A DNA stretch of 17,087 nucleotides from Nitrososphaerota archaeon (GTDB lineage Archaea; Thermoproteota; Nitrososphaeria; Nitrososphaerales; UBA183): assembly GCA_027886945.1 (NCBI GenBank), contig JAPCJM010000001.1:1-17087 (forward strand). The letters are read 5' to 3'. Shown piece by piece: positions 8,598 to 15,899 of the stretch (its first letter is position 1; each line of letters opens with the position of its first letter). The notes under the pieces were generated by a model that saw nothing but the letters and a program-made list of their open reading frames with translations, had not been told where the DNA came from and made no database searches. The position numbers and the translations under genes were made by a program.

Positions 8598-9009
8598 TTA
8601 TCCTCAACCCCGTGGGATTCACCACCCGTAGACCAAGCTCCGTAGCCCTATGGAGGATGGCTTCCCTCTTCTTCGCGCCAACGGTTCTTCCTATCCTGGC
8701 CACGTCTCTTCCGGGAACCAGGCGGTCGAGATCAGATACCCTTTGAACCAGTACCTCGAAATGCCCGCTGGGGTGGAGCCCTCTCGCTTCTACGGGACCT
8801 CTGTAGCCAATCCTCACAAGGGCGGGCCAGCCCTTGTCCTGGCGTCTGACTTTATTGTCGACCCCCTTGGGCTTCCTCCACGGTGTGTGAATTCTGACGT
8901 ACCGCCAGCTCTCCTGCCTGATGAAGGCGGGTCTGTTTTTGGCCAACTCTTTCCTCTTGGCCACCAGCGCCTTCAGCCTGTTCTCCTCCGAGACCTTCTG
9001 CTTGGCCAT
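8581..9009 (-). CDS. rpl32e: Large-subunit ribosomal protein eL32
   Basis: This archaeal/eukaryotic large-subunit protein has 142 residues. The core reads FIRQESWRYVRIHTPWRKPKG, then DNKVRRQDKGWPALVRIGYR and RGLHPSGHFEVLV. It ends in the conserved NPTGLRIIESKE. The N-terminus is a charged helix (RLKALVAKRKELAK). The ATG is preceded by GGTGA, which overlaps the uL6 stop codon, a clear ribosome-binding site. Its 3' end overlaps eL19 by 17 bases. Confidence 0.95.
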   Translation of the reverse strand: MAKQKVSEENRLKALVAKRKELAKNRPAFIRQESWRYVRIHTPWRKPKGVDNKVRRQDKGWPALVRIGYRGPVEARGLHPSGHFEVLVQRVSDLDRLVPGRDVARIGRTVGAKKREAILHRATELGLRVVNPTGLRIIESKE

Positions 9010-9013
9010 AATT

Positions 9014-9565
9014 TCACCAGCCCTGCTCCTTATGGTATATGTAGACGCCGTCGAGAAAGACCCTTTGGTCCTTCCGCTTGATCTTCGTCGCTAGCTCCAC
9101 GTTGGCCGCGGTCTGACCTACGTCTTCGACTGAGACTCCTTTGACGATGATGTCATCGCCTTCGATCGTCACCTTGCAATCACCGACGATTTGCGCCACC
9201 CTGGGAGACCTTTCCCCGACGAAGTTTTCGACCAAGATCTGGCTCCCCTTCGTTTTTACTGTGATGGGAAAGTGGGCGTAGACGACCTTCAGCCTGTAGG
9301 TGTAGCCCTTGGTCACACCGGTTATCATGTTGTTTACCAAGCTTGTCACGGTGTTGATTATGACGTTGTCCTTCTTCTTCCGCGAGAACGGAGAGATCAG
9401 GACCTTGTTCCCCTCGACAGAGATGTTCACGTTAATCTTGTCGAAGTGCTTCTTCCCCTCCCCGAGCTTCCCCTTGATGGAGAGTAGCCGACCCTGAAGG
9501 TCCACTGTCACCCCTTCCGGCATCTCGACGAGTTGCTGCCTTAGTTGCTCAGTAGACAAAGCCAA
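9014..9565 (-). CDS. rpl6: Large-subunit ribosomal protein uL6
   Basis: uL6 sits near the factor-binding site of the 50S subunit. The 183-residue product shows two repeated domains. The first has VTVDLQGRLLSIKGKLGEGKK and the region NNMITGVTKGYTYRLKVVYAHFP. The second has VGDCKVTIEGDDIIVKGVSVEDVGQTAANVE and ends DGVYIY. The TTG start at 9565 overlaps the end of uS8 by 17 bases; GGGAGG lies 4 bases before it. A second TTG two codons later is an alternative. Confidence 0.95.
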   Translation of the reverse strand: MALSTEQLRQQLVEMPEGVTVDLQGRLLSIKGKLGEGKKHFDKINVNISVEGNKVLISPFSRKKKDNVIINTVTSLVNNMITGVTKGYTYRLKVVYAHFPITVKTKGSQILVENFVGERSPRVAQIVGDCKVTIEGDDIIVKGVSVEDVGQTAANVELATKIKRKDQRVFLDGVYIYHKEQGW

Positions 9566-9941
9566 TTAGCCTCCCGCCAATCTTCTTCTCCTGAGCTTCG
9601 AGATGGGACATGACACCCTGAGGAGTCGATACAATCAGGGTCCCCACCCCTACAGCAGGAAGGTATCTGTGCTCCCAATCGACTAGCTTCAGGGACCTGA
9701 CTGGGAACCTCGGTGATATCACGCTGCACTTATTGATCTTGCCGAGCAATTCGACCCGGAGCTTACCCCCTAGCCCATCGTCTATGAACTCGAACTCGCC
9801 GATGTACTTGCGCTTCTGAAGTACTCTGAGGACCTCGCTGGCAAGCTTAGACGCGGGGATTACCACGCATTCCTTCTTGTTTCTCAATTCTGCGTTTTGG
9901 AGGCTGGCGAATAGGTTCGCGAGGACGTTTGTTGCAGGCAT
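9549..9941 (-). CDS. rps8: Small-subunit ribosomal protein uS8
   Basis: uS8 is an early-binding 16S rRNA protein of the small subunit platform. The 130-residue protein begins NVLANLFASLQNAELRNKKE. KYIGEFEFIDDGLGGKLRVEL is the archaeal/eukaryotic form of the middle segment. The C-terminus LIVSTPQGVMSHLEAQEKKIGG carries the S-T-x-x-G-x-x-S/T-H rRNA-binding signature. The ATG is 10 bases after the uS14 stop. The 3' end overlaps uL6. Confidence 0.96.
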   Translation of the reverse strand: MPATNVLANLFASLQNAELRNKKECVVIPASKLASEVLRVLQKRKYIGEFEFIDDGLGGKLRVELLGKINKCSVISPRFPVRSLKLVDWEHRYLPAVGVGTLIVSTPQGVMSHLEAQEKKIGGRLIGFVY

Positions 9942-9951
9942 TCCATTACCC

Positions 9952-10113
9952 CTAATCGTATTTCCTGAAGCCTAGCTTCTCGGCGACCTCTCTAAAGCAC
10001 TGCCTGCAAAGGACGAGGTCGTAGGACCTGATGACCGCCCCGTACTGGCCGCATCTGCGGCAATAATGGGTGGACTTGCCGTACTTCCTTACTTTCGTAT
10101 GCCTCTCTTTCAC
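9952..10113 (-). CDS. rps14: Small-subunit ribosomal protein uS14, zinc-ribbon form
   Basis: This is a 53-codon gene. The product begins [21 protein letters not shown] and continues to [17 protein letters not shown]. Four cysteines (18, 21, 36, 39) in CxxC...CxxC pairs form the zinc site of the short archaeal uS14, which sits in the head of the 30S subunit. The GTG start overlaps the uL5 stop as GTGA, and uS8 follows 10 bases after the stop. Place between uL5 and uS8 is invariant in archaea and bacteria, which confirms the identification. Confidence 0.95.
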   Translation of the reverse strand: MKERHTKVRKYGKSTHYCRRCGQYGAVIRSYDLVLCRQCFREVAEKLGFRKYD

Positions 10114-10637
10114 TGTACGGTCACCCCGAAATTATCCCTGAAGTATTGCATGGCTTCGTCCCTCGATACCAGGTGCTTTCTTCCCACCCTGGACGTGCGT
10201 CTGCTGCGCCTGGAGACACCAAACCCTGGACGCTCCAAGAGGATGGAGACGTTCATCCCGAGAATCCCGATGGCAGGGTCATACCTGATCCCTGGGATCT
10301 CGATATGCTCCTTGATGCCGAAGGATACCGAGCCCCTTGGATCGAAACACGATTCATTCAATTTCTTTTCCCTGGCAGCGAGGAGTTTCCCAATCAGAGG
10401 GACTGTTTTTTCTCCGCGTACGGTCACGACGACCCCGATGGGCTCTCCCTTGTGGATGCCGAAGTCCCTCACAGCCTTCTTCGCTCGCGTCTGAGCTGGC
10501 TTCTGGCCCGTCACCTGCTCGAGCACCCGTTTCCCCCTTTCGATTGCCTCTCCTGACTTGCCGAGTCCTATGTTGACAACTACCTTTCCCACCTTGATCT
10601 TTCGCATTGGATTCTGCTGCAGGGCTTCTTGGCTCAT
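10110..10637 (-). CDS. rpl5: Large-subunit ribosomal protein uL5
   Basis: uL5 binds 5S rRNA with uL18 in the central protuberance. The protein has 175 residues. It begins with [21 protein letters not shown], then a [19 protein letters not shown] segment and the GVVVTVRG strand. [17 protein letters not shown] is the conserved archaeal signature before the C-terminal strand ([14 protein letters not shown]). The last residues [16 protein letters not shown] agree with the archaeal family. The ATG overlaps the eS4 stop as ATGA. Confidence 0.96.
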   Translation of the reverse strand: MSQEALQQNPMRKIKVGKVVVNIGLGKSGEAIERGKRVLEQVTGQKPAQTRAKKAVRDFGIHKGEPIGVVVTVRGEKTVPLIGKLLAAREKKLNESCFDPRGSVSFGIKEHIEIPGIRYDPAIGILGMNVSILLERPGFGVSRRSRRTSRVGRKHLVSRDEAMQYFRDNFGVTVQ

Positions 10638-11362
10638 GGCTGACTGACTCCAACAGTGATCATGGGGCGGTCCGTTCCGACCGGGAAGACCAGGCGAGAT
10701 GGAATTTCAGCGTCGCCGCTGGGAAGAGAAATCCTGACCATCTTCTCTCTCGAAATTGTCCCCCTCTTCACGTCCTCGATCCTCCCCAGCTGCCCGGCTC
10801 TGTCCCCTGTCAAGACGAGGCCCAGAGAACCCTTCGCTAACTTCGCGTGGCCCAGAACCTTTTGGGACGGAACCTCGATGAGGACTGAATCGCCGGGCGA
10901 GAGGTTCAGGGCGTCGTCTACCACCGACCTTCCGTCGTGCAAGCCATATTGTATGTGCCCGCCCTTCGTCTTCGTTTTGGTATGAACGCTGCAAAGCTTG
11001 GTTTTCGCCTCATCGTCACCCACCTTCACCAAGGCCAACCCCTTGGGAGAAGGAACGAGCCGATAGTCGACTCCTTCGAGGGGGACGCTGACCACGTTGA
11101 AGAGGCCGACCGGGAAAGTTGATGTCTTTCGTTGGCGGCCATCGACCATCACCTTGCCAGTCTTCATCATGAACTTCAGCTCCCTCGAAAGTATGGCCAA
11201 GGATGCCAGGTCCCGGACGACGACTCCCAGGGGGTAGGAGGACTCGATCGGGTGCGGACCCGGGAGGGGCTTGAACACGAATCTCTCCGCCTTCCTCGAA
11301 ATGTCCCAGCTGCGAGGCGCGGCGAGCCTCTTCATCCTGTTTCTTCCACCCTTCTTGCCCAT
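10634..11362 (-). CDS. rps4e: Small-subunit ribosomal protein eS4
   Basis: eS4 occurs only in archaea and eukaryotes. The 242-residue product begins with a basic segment (GRNRMKRLAAPRSWDISRK). An S4 RNA-binding domain follows (about 40-110, including LKFMMKTGKVMVDGRQRK and the TSTFPVGLFNVVS segment). A central domain then leads into a KOW-like beta barrel (about 178-200, VLTGDRAGQLGRIEDV). GGAGGTG in the last codons of uL24 lies about 9 bases before the ATG and is a strong ribosome-binding site; the two genes abut exactly (TAG-ATG). Confidence 0.95.
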   Translation of the reverse strand: MGKKGGRNRMKRLAAPRSWDISRKAERFVFKPLPGPHPIESSYPLGVVVRDLASLAILSRELKFMMKTGKVMVDGRQRKTSTFPVGLFNVVSVPLEGVDYRLVPSPKGLALVKVGDDEAKTKLCSVHTKTKTKGGHIQYGLHDGRSVVDDALNLSPGDSVLIEVPSQKVLGHAKLAKGSLGLVLTGDRAGQLGRIEDVKRGTISREKMVRISLPSGDAEIPSRLVFPVGTDRPMITVGVSQP

Positions 11363-11653
11363 CTAACCTGCCACCTCCAGCTTGCTCTTCCGCGCCTTGT
11401 CCTCCAGGTTTAGGGCAGTGACTACAACATTTGAAGAGTGAATCGGCACAGGGGCTGTCCCTCCCTTCAACTTCTCGTGGGTCACTCCCTCGACGTTGAT
11501 GACCCCGAGTTTCGTATCGACGTTGGTGACCTTGCCTTCTATGTCTTTGTACTCCCCTCGGACTATTTTCACAGTGTCACCCACCCGCGGCCTTACGCTC
11601 CTCCTTGCATGCTTTTCCCTTAATTCCGAAGACAACGACGAACCGAATTTCAT
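11363..11653 (-). CDS. rpl24: Large-subunit ribosomal protein uL24
   Basis: uL24 starts 50S assembly by binding the 5' part of 23S rRNA. The 96-residue product begins MKFGSSLSSELREKHARRSV and has a KOW motif (VGDTVKIVRGEYKDIEGKV). The frame is open to 11704, but that would overlap uL14 and add unconserved residues. The ATG at 11653 is chosen because GGAGA, overlapping the uL14 stop codon, lies 8 bases before it and because the archaeal family starts close to this point. The gene abuts eS4. Confidence 0.94.
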   Translation of the reverse strand: MKFGSSLSSELREKHARRSVRPRVGDTVKIVRGEYKDIEGKVTNVDTKLGVINVEGVTHEKLKGGTAPVPIHSSNVVVTALNLEDKARKSKLEVAG

Positions 11654-11664
11654 TTCAATTTCTC

Positions 11665-12099
11665 CTAGACTATGATGGAGGCCAGGTTGGCGATACGCGG
11701 CCACTTCTCTGCAGCCTCGCTGGCAACCGGCCCCTTGATGTCCGTGCCTTTCAGGTCCCCTTCCGGAGTGATTATCACTGCAGCGTTATCTTCGAAGACG
11801 ACCCTCTGGCCACTCACCCGTCGGACCGGATACTTCTGCCTCACTATGACCGCGCCGAAGACGGCCTTCTTCAGCTCCGGGGGTCCTTTCTTGACCACAC
11901 AAACGATGGAGTCTCCAACTGAGGCTGCGGGAATGCGGCTGTGCCTCCCCTTCGCTTTTGTGACCTGCACCACCCTCAGGGTCTTAGCTCCTGTGTTGTC
12001 CGCACACGTGATAACAGCGTAGAGTGGGATGGCTCTGGTGATGTAGTTCTTGAACTCCTCGACTCCCTTGGCCGAGACTGCACGTGACTTTGTGGACAT
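11665..12099 (-). CDS. rpl14: Large-subunit ribosomal protein uL14
   Basis: uL14 lies at the subunit interface by the factor-binding site. The 144-residue protein contains the signature segments ITCADNTGAKTLRVVQV, then GDSIVCVVKKGPPELKK and the VFGAVIVRQKYPVRR block. FEDNAAVIITPEGDLKGTDIKGPV and the final WPRIANLASIIV follow the archaeal/eukaryotic pattern. A 20-residue N-terminal extension (MSTKSRAVSAKGVEEFKNYI) resembles that of other archaeal uL14 proteins. The ATG overlaps the uS17 stop by one base (TAATG). Confidence 0.96.
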   Translation of the reverse strand: MSTKSRAVSAKGVEEFKNYITRAIPLYAVITCADNTGAKTLRVVQVTKAKGRHSRIPAASVGDSIVCVVKKGPPELKKAVFGAVIVRQKYPVRRVSGQRVVFEDNAAVIITPEGDLKGTDIKGPVASEAAEKWPRIANLASIIV

Positions 12100-12425
12100 T
12101 ATGTCCCCTTCCTCGAAGCGACGACCACGAAAGAAATCGTTTTGGACAGCGGCCTACACTCGCCAAGAGTCACGCTGTCTCCGTCCTTGACCTCGATGCA
12201 CGGAGGCACGTGGGCGCTGACCCTGCTTCTCCGCCTTTCCCCCCTGATGTATTTCGGCACCATGTGGAGGTATTCCATCTCCACGACTACGAAGGTCTTG
12301 CCCGCGGTCGAGACCGCCTTTCCGGAGAGCAGTCTTCCTCTTACTTTCAGATTCCCGTGGAACGGGCACCGCTCGTCCTCACACTTCTTTCGAGGCATTG
12401 GAACCTCAAGTCCTGCCGCGCTCAT
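12099..12425 (-). CDS. rps17: Small-subunit ribosomal protein uS17
   Basis: uS17 is an early 16S rRNA-binding protein. The 108-residue product has a Cys-containing N-terminus (KKCEDERCPFHGNLKVRG) and the OB-fold segments FVVVEMEYLHMVPKYIRGE and RRSRVSAHVPPCIEV. It closes with GECRPLSKTISFVVV, the archaeal/eukaryotic signature. The ATG overlaps the rpp29 stop as ATGA. A second ATG at codon 10, just before RKK, could also serve as start. Confidence 0.95.
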   Translation of the reverse strand: MSAAGLEVPMPRKKCEDERCPFHGNLKVRGRLLSGKAVSTAGKTFVVVEMEYLHMVPKYIRGERRRSRVSAHVPPCIEVKDGDSVTLGECRPLSKTISFVVVASRKGT

Positions 12426-12655
12426 CGCCTACGCCCCCACCTGTCCTGCAGCCTTCCCTCTATGTCGGAGCCTGTGACGACCTTCTTCGAGCGGTTCAGG
12501 AGGAAAGCCGACCTGGATTTTTCCACCCGGATGACCCTGGTGCCAGTGTCAAGGAGGAGGGTCTGGGCAGTCTCAAGGACCACTTGTCCATTTATCCCTG
12601 CCTTCGTAGGGTCGCTGGAGGTTAGCACGGTAAGCCTCTCGCCGATAACGTTCAC
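12422..12655 (-). CDS. rnp1: Ribonuclease P protein component 1 (Rpp29/Pop4)
   Basis: The 77-residue protein is a subunit of archaeal RNase P, which trims tRNA 5' ends. Segments NVIGERLTVLTSSDPTKAGI, GQVVLETAQTLLL and FLLNRSKKVVTGSDIEGRL fit the Sm-like barrel of Rpp29, with the closing basic residues DRWGRRR. It is shorter than many archaeal homologues. Place between uL29 and uS17 is the standard archaeal position and settles the call. The GTG start overlaps the uL29 stop as GTGA and the stop overlaps the uS17 start as ATGA, so it is coupled on both sides. Confidence 0.92.
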   Translation of the reverse strand: MNVIGERLTVLTSSDPTKAGINGQVVLETAQTLLLDTGTRVIRVEKSRSAFLLNRSKKVVTGSDIEGRLQDRWGRRR

Positions 12656-12858
12656 TCGGCTACCCCCTTCTCGTGCATGATTGTGATCACTGTAGCAACG
12701 TCCTTACGAATCCGCCCGATGTTGCCGACGTCTTTCTTGACTATCCCGCGCTGGGCGCCGCCCTTGAGCTTGGAGAGCTCCGACCGGAGGTCGAAGAGCG
12801 TCTGCCTAAGCTTTTCAGCGTCCTGCTTCCTCAGTTCCTTCGGTTTGAGCTGTGGCAT
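12652..12858 (-). CDS. rpl29: Large-subunit ribosomal protein uL29
   Basis: uL29 lies at the peptide exit tunnel, near the signal-recognition-particle docking site. The 68-residue helical protein reads PQLKPKELRKQDAEKLRQTL, then DLRSELSKLKGGAQRG and a second helix IGRIRKDVATVITIMHEK. The ATG at 12858 lies 44 bases inside the uS3 gene, in another frame. GAGGAG, about 10 bases upstream, also inside uS3, is a good ribosome-binding site. A later start would remove the conserved first helix, so the long overlap appears real. Confidence 0.94.
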   Translation of the reverse strand: MPQLKPKELRKQDAEKLRQTLFDLRSELSKLKGGAQRGIVKKDVGNIGRIRKDVATVITIMHEKGVAE

Positions 12859-13489
12859 CTCCTTTTTTCTCCTCTTCGATTGCGTCTTCCTTCAGCCGGA
12901 AGTCCGGCGGAAGGGCGTCCTTGAGTGCTATTTTGACCTTGATTCCGTATAGGCCCAACTTGAGCAGGACGTCTGTTGTCGCTTGCGTTACCGACCTCTC
13001 TGCTGTGTCCCCGCTCTTCGGTACTATCCCTGCTCTGTACTTTTCTCCATGAGACCTATCGCTCCTGAGTTTCCCCGCGACCGATATCTCCACGCCCGCC
13101 GCACCGGCGTTCATCACGTTGTTGACCGACCACTGGGCCGCGCGTCTGAAGGCGGTCCCTCTGGAGACTATCTGGGCTATTCTGGCGGCCATTATCCTTG
13201 AGTTGAGCTCAGGGTTCTCGACCTCCGTGACCGCGATCTGAGGGTTGGGAAAGTTGAATTTTGCCGCGACTTTGTCGGTGAGGTCCTTGATCCCTGTCCC
13301 ACGCCTGCCGATTGCCAGTCCAGGCCTTGCAACATAGACCTTCAGGGTCGTCCCCACCGGAGATTTCTGAACTTCGAGGCCCCCATAGCCCGCGTCCCTC
13401 AGCTCTTTCTCGAAGAACTCATCCAAATCAGAATAGGTCTGGCTCGTGTTAAGAATTGATTTCACTGTGGTTCGTTGATGGACGGACAT
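12815..13489 (-). CDS. rps3: Small-subunit ribosomal protein uS3
   Basis: uS3 forms part of the mRNA entry tunnel. The 224-residue product has an N-terminal KH domain with the loop GLAIGRRGTGIKDLTDKV. The C-terminal domain contains AQWSVNNVMNAGAAGVEI and SDRSHGEKYRAG, then GIKVKIALKDALPPDF. A charged, Glu-rich tail (from about residue 200) is normal for archaeal uS3 and is variable in length. The last 14 codons of this tail overlap the start of uL29. The ATG is 2 bases after the uL22 stop. Confidence 0.96.
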   Translation of the reverse strand: MSVHQRTTVKSILNTSQTYSDLDEFFEKELRDAGYGGLEVQKSPVGTTLKVYVARPGLAIGRRGTGIKDLTDKVAAKFNFPNPQIAVTEVENPELNSRIMAARIAQIVSRGTAFRRAAQWSVNNVMNAGAAGVEISVAGKLRSDRSHGEKYRAGIVPKSGDTAERSVTQATTDVLLKLGLYGIKVKIALKDALPPDFRLKEDAIEEEKKGDATAQTEGTEEAGR

Positions 13490-13491
13490 AC

Positions 13492-13953
13492 TCAGACTTC
13501 CTTACCTACGACTTCTATGTGAACAAGCTGGTGGAAATTGGGGGAGCTTCGGCCGAAGGCCCTGGGTGTGTAGTCTTTCACGGACCTCCCTGCGTAGCCA
13601 GCGGCGTGTATGATGCGAATTCTTTCTGGGTCGAGCCCTTTGAATTCCGAGTTGCCCTGAAGGTTGTGGAGGACCTCAAGAAATGCGCGTGCGACTTTGA
13701 CCGGATACGAGCCTGTGGGGAACCCTTGGAGCTCGCTTCTGTGGCCGACCTTTAACTTGTGACGCCGGAAAGCTATGGGCATCTTCTTGCTTTCGACTAG
13801 CTCTAGGAGGTCGATTGCCTTCGGCACCGACATTCCTTTGATGGTAACTGCTACCTCTCGGGCAGCTTTGGGGGAAATGTTGACCTCTCTACCACTAGCC
13901 CTGACGTGTACCGTAGGGTCGAAACCCTCGAAACTGTAGCCATAGTGAGGCAC
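13492..13953 (-). CDS. rpl22: Large-subunit ribosomal protein uL22, first gene of the operon
   Basis: uL22 lines the peptide exit tunnel. The 153-residue product begins PHYGYSFEGFDPTVHVRASG and continues ISPKAAREVAVTIKGMSVPKA, the archaeal form. The tunnel loop region reads GSYPVKVARAFLEVLHNLQG. RIIHAAGYAGRSVKDYTPRAFGR carries the C-terminal signature. The start is GTG at 13953, with AGAGGG 6 bases before it and a TATA-like box about 26 bases before the inferred transcription start. In the usual archaeal order uS19 lies just upstream; here a divergent sdhA gene takes that place. Confidence 0.95.
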   Translation of the reverse strand: MPHYGYSFEGFDPTVHVRASGREVNISPKAAREVAVTIKGMSVPKAIDLLELVESKKMPIAFRRHKLKVGHRSELQGFPTGSYPVKVARAFLEVLHNLQGNSEFKGLDPERIRIIHAAGYAGRSVKDYTPRAFGRSSPNFHQLVHIEVVGKEV

Positions 13954-13958
13954 TTTAT

Positions 13959-14000
13959 CCCTCTCGTGGACTTCGCCGCTTTCATGGTGGCGTTAAAAGC
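13959..14000 (-). promoter_or_regulatory. Promoter and ribosome-binding site of the uL22 ribosomal operon
   Basis: On the minus strand GCTTTTAACG (14000-13991) is a TATA-like box. Transcription would start near 13970. AGAGGG (within 13965-13959) lies 6 bases before the GTG of uL22 and resembles a Shine-Dalgarno sequence. No other promoter-like gap is seen in the 12 kb downstream, so this site may drive the whole cluster to cbf5. It shares a 186-base intergenic region with the sdhA promoter. Confidence 0.5.
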
Positions 14001-14093
14001 TTTGTGAAACAGTTTCCGCAAATGCCTGGCGTCGGGCCTAATTGCGGAGAGTTTTGTCGGCTTGTTATCTTGGAACGCCGAGATTCTGCGTCA

Positions 14094-14104
14094 GGCTTAT
14101 TATC
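14094..14104 (+). promoter_or_regulatory. TATA box of sdhAB
   Basis: GGCTTATTATC lies about 40 bases before the chosen ATG of sdhA. A start of transcription about 26 bases after its centre would give a leader of roughly 14 bases with no Shine-Dalgarno sequence. A near copy, GGCTTGTTATC, stands 35 bases upstream (14059-14069), so two promoters or a repeated binding site are possible. Confidence 0.5.
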
Positions 14105-14139
14105 GCGGGAAAAACAGTTCGTACTGCCGGGCTCCAATA

Positions 14140-15894
14140 ATGTGGACTTCCAAACCTCAAGCGAGTCGGGTCGAGACGAACGACAGGACCTATGTCGAGA
14201 AGTCGTGCGACGTTCTGATAATAGGAGCTGGAGGAGCTGGCCTCAGAGCTGCGATCGAATCCTTCGACAAGGGAGCCAAGACCCTTGTAGTGTGCAAGTC
14301 ATTGTTGGGAAAGGCGCATACGGTGATGGCAGAGGGAGGGATCGCGGCCGCGCTTGGCGACGTGGACCCGAAGGATGGGTGGCAGGTCCACTTTTCGGAC
14401 ATAATGGTTGAAGGCCAGCGCCTCAGCAACTGGCGAATGGCTGAGATATTCGCAAAGGAGGCCATTGACCGGGTCTACGAGCTAGAGCGGTACGGGGCCC
14501 TCTTCGACAGGACGGCAGACGGGAAGATAAGCCAGCGTGCCTTCGGTGCCCACACCTACAGGCGCCTTTGCCACATCGGGGACAGGACCGGCCTCGAACT
14601 GATCAGGACTTTGCAAGACCAGGTGATCGAGAGGGGGGTACCGTTCATGGATGAAGTCGCAGTCACGAACTTGTTCAGGGACCCCAAGAATGGCCGTGCG
14701 GCTGGTGCCCTTGGAATTGAGATCAAGGGAGGGGGGCTAGTCCTGTTCAGGAGCAAGACTGTGATCCTGGCCACCGGCGGCTGCGGAAAGGTCTACGAAG
14801 TGACTTCGAATTCCTACGAGAGTACTGGAGACGGCATTGCCATGGCCTACAGGGCAGGGGCCGAATTGATGGACATGGAGATGATCCAGTTCCACCCCAC
14901 TGGCATGATCTATCCTGCTGGAGTCAGGGGCCTACTTGTTACTGAAGCGGTAAGGGGAGAAGGGGGGATATTGACGAACGCGCAGGGAGAACGCTTTATG
15001 TCCAGATACGACCCAAAAAGGATGGAGCTATCGGCCAGAGATGTCGTCGCAAGAGCGATCTACTCTGAGATAAGCGCCGGGCGGGGCACAAAGAACGGCG
15101 CTGTTTACCTCGACGTCTCTCATAAGGGGGCGGAATTCATCAAGAAGAAGCTGCCAAGCATGTACGACCAGTTCATGGAGTTCGCGGGGGTAGATATTAC
15201 GAAGCAAAAGATGGAAGTCGCTCCCACGGTCCATTACCAAATGGGTGGGATTCGAGTCGACCCAGAGACTGCCGAAAGCACGGTTAAGGGATTGTACGCA
15301 GCGGGGGAGGTTGCATGCGGACTCCATGGAGGGAACAGGCTAGGCGGGAACTCGCTTTCTGACATCCTCGTTTTTGGGAGACGGGCGGGAACTGCGGCTG
15401 CCCAATTCGCCCAGAACAACGAGATGCCAGACGTCGCCGATTCTGAAGTTCAATTGGAGATTGACAGGGTCCTGTCCCCGTTCTCGAGACAATCAGGAGC
15501 AAACCCTTTTCATCTGAAAGAGGAGATTGCGAAAAACATGTGGGAGCACGTTGGCATTGTAAGGAACGACAAGGACCTGAGGGCTGGCCTAGAAGAGGTC
15601 GGAAGAATCAAGAAGGAAGCGGCGAGCGTCTGCGCGGTAGGGGTGCGGGCCTACAACCAATCGTGGCTCGACTCCTTGCAAGTCTGGGAAATGCTTCTCG
15701 GGTGCGAAGCGATAATCAGGTCGGCCCTAGAGCGCAAGGAGAGCCGAGGGGCCCATAGCAGGTCCGACCACCCCGACAAAGACCCAAAGTGGCTGGTAAA
15801 CATCATTACTGTTGATAAGACCGGTGAAATGGTCCATGAGTTCGTTCCAGTTGAGAATCCACCGCCAGAGCTCGAGGCCCTGATAGAGGAGTAG
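14140..15894 (+). CDS. sdhA: Succinate dehydrogenase flavoprotein subunit
   Basis: SdhA oxidises succinate to fumarate with covalently bound FAD, on the cytoplasmic face of the membrane. Numbered from the ATG at 14140 (584 residues), the FAD-binding motif is DVLIIGAGGAGLRAA (24-38). AHTVMAEGG carries the likely flavin-linked His60. Active-site blocks are QFHPTG (His252), TEAVRGEGG, SARDVVARA (Arg300), VHYQMGG (His365) and HGGNRLGGNSL (Arg400). The ending NIITVDKTGEMVHEFVPVENPP fits the family. The frame is open to a TTG at 14062, but that start lies in the promoter and adds unconserved residues. sdhB follows after 5 bases. Fumarate reductase is the alternative, as sequence alone cannot fix the direction; L-aspartate oxidase is unlikely given the adjacent sdhB. 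Confidence 0.94.
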   Translation: MWTSKPQASRVETNDRTYVEKSCDVLIIGAGGAGLRAAIESFDKGAKTLVVCKSLLGKAHTVMAEGGIAAALGDVDPKDGWQVHFSDIMVEGQRLSNWRMAEIFAKEAIDRVYELERYGALFDRTADGKISQRAFGAHTYRRLCHIGDRTGLELIRTLQDQVIERGVPFMDEVAVTNLFRDPKNGRAAGALGIEIKGGGLVLFRSKTVILATGGCGKVYEVTSNSYESTGDGIAMAYRAGAELMDMEMIQFHPTGMIYPAGVRGLLVTEAVRGEGGILTNAQGERFMSRYDPKRMELSARDVVARAIYSEISAGRGTKNGAVYLDVSHKGAEFIKKKLPSMYDQFMEFAGVDITKQKMEVAPTVHYQMGGIRVDPETAESTVKGLYAAGEVACGLHGGNRLGGNSLSDILVFGRRAGTAAAQFAQNNEMPDVADSEVQLEIDRVLSPFSRQSGANPFHLKEEIAKNMWEHVGIVRNDKDLRAGLEEVGRIKKEAASVCAVGVRAYNQSWLDSLQVWEMLLGCEAIIRSALERKESRGAHSRSDHPDKDPKWLVNIITVDKTGEMVHEFVPVENPPPELEALIEE

Positions 15895-15899
15895 ACACG

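Noticed and set aside
11654..11704. Longer uL24 start overlapping uL14
   Set aside because: The internal ATG at 11653 has a well-placed GGAGA and gives the expected N-terminus.
14062..14139. 26-residue N-terminal extension of SdhA from a TTG at 14062
   Set aside because: It overlaps both copies of the promoter-like repeat, has no family resemblance, and the ATG at 14140 places the FAD motif at the usual distance from the N-terminus.
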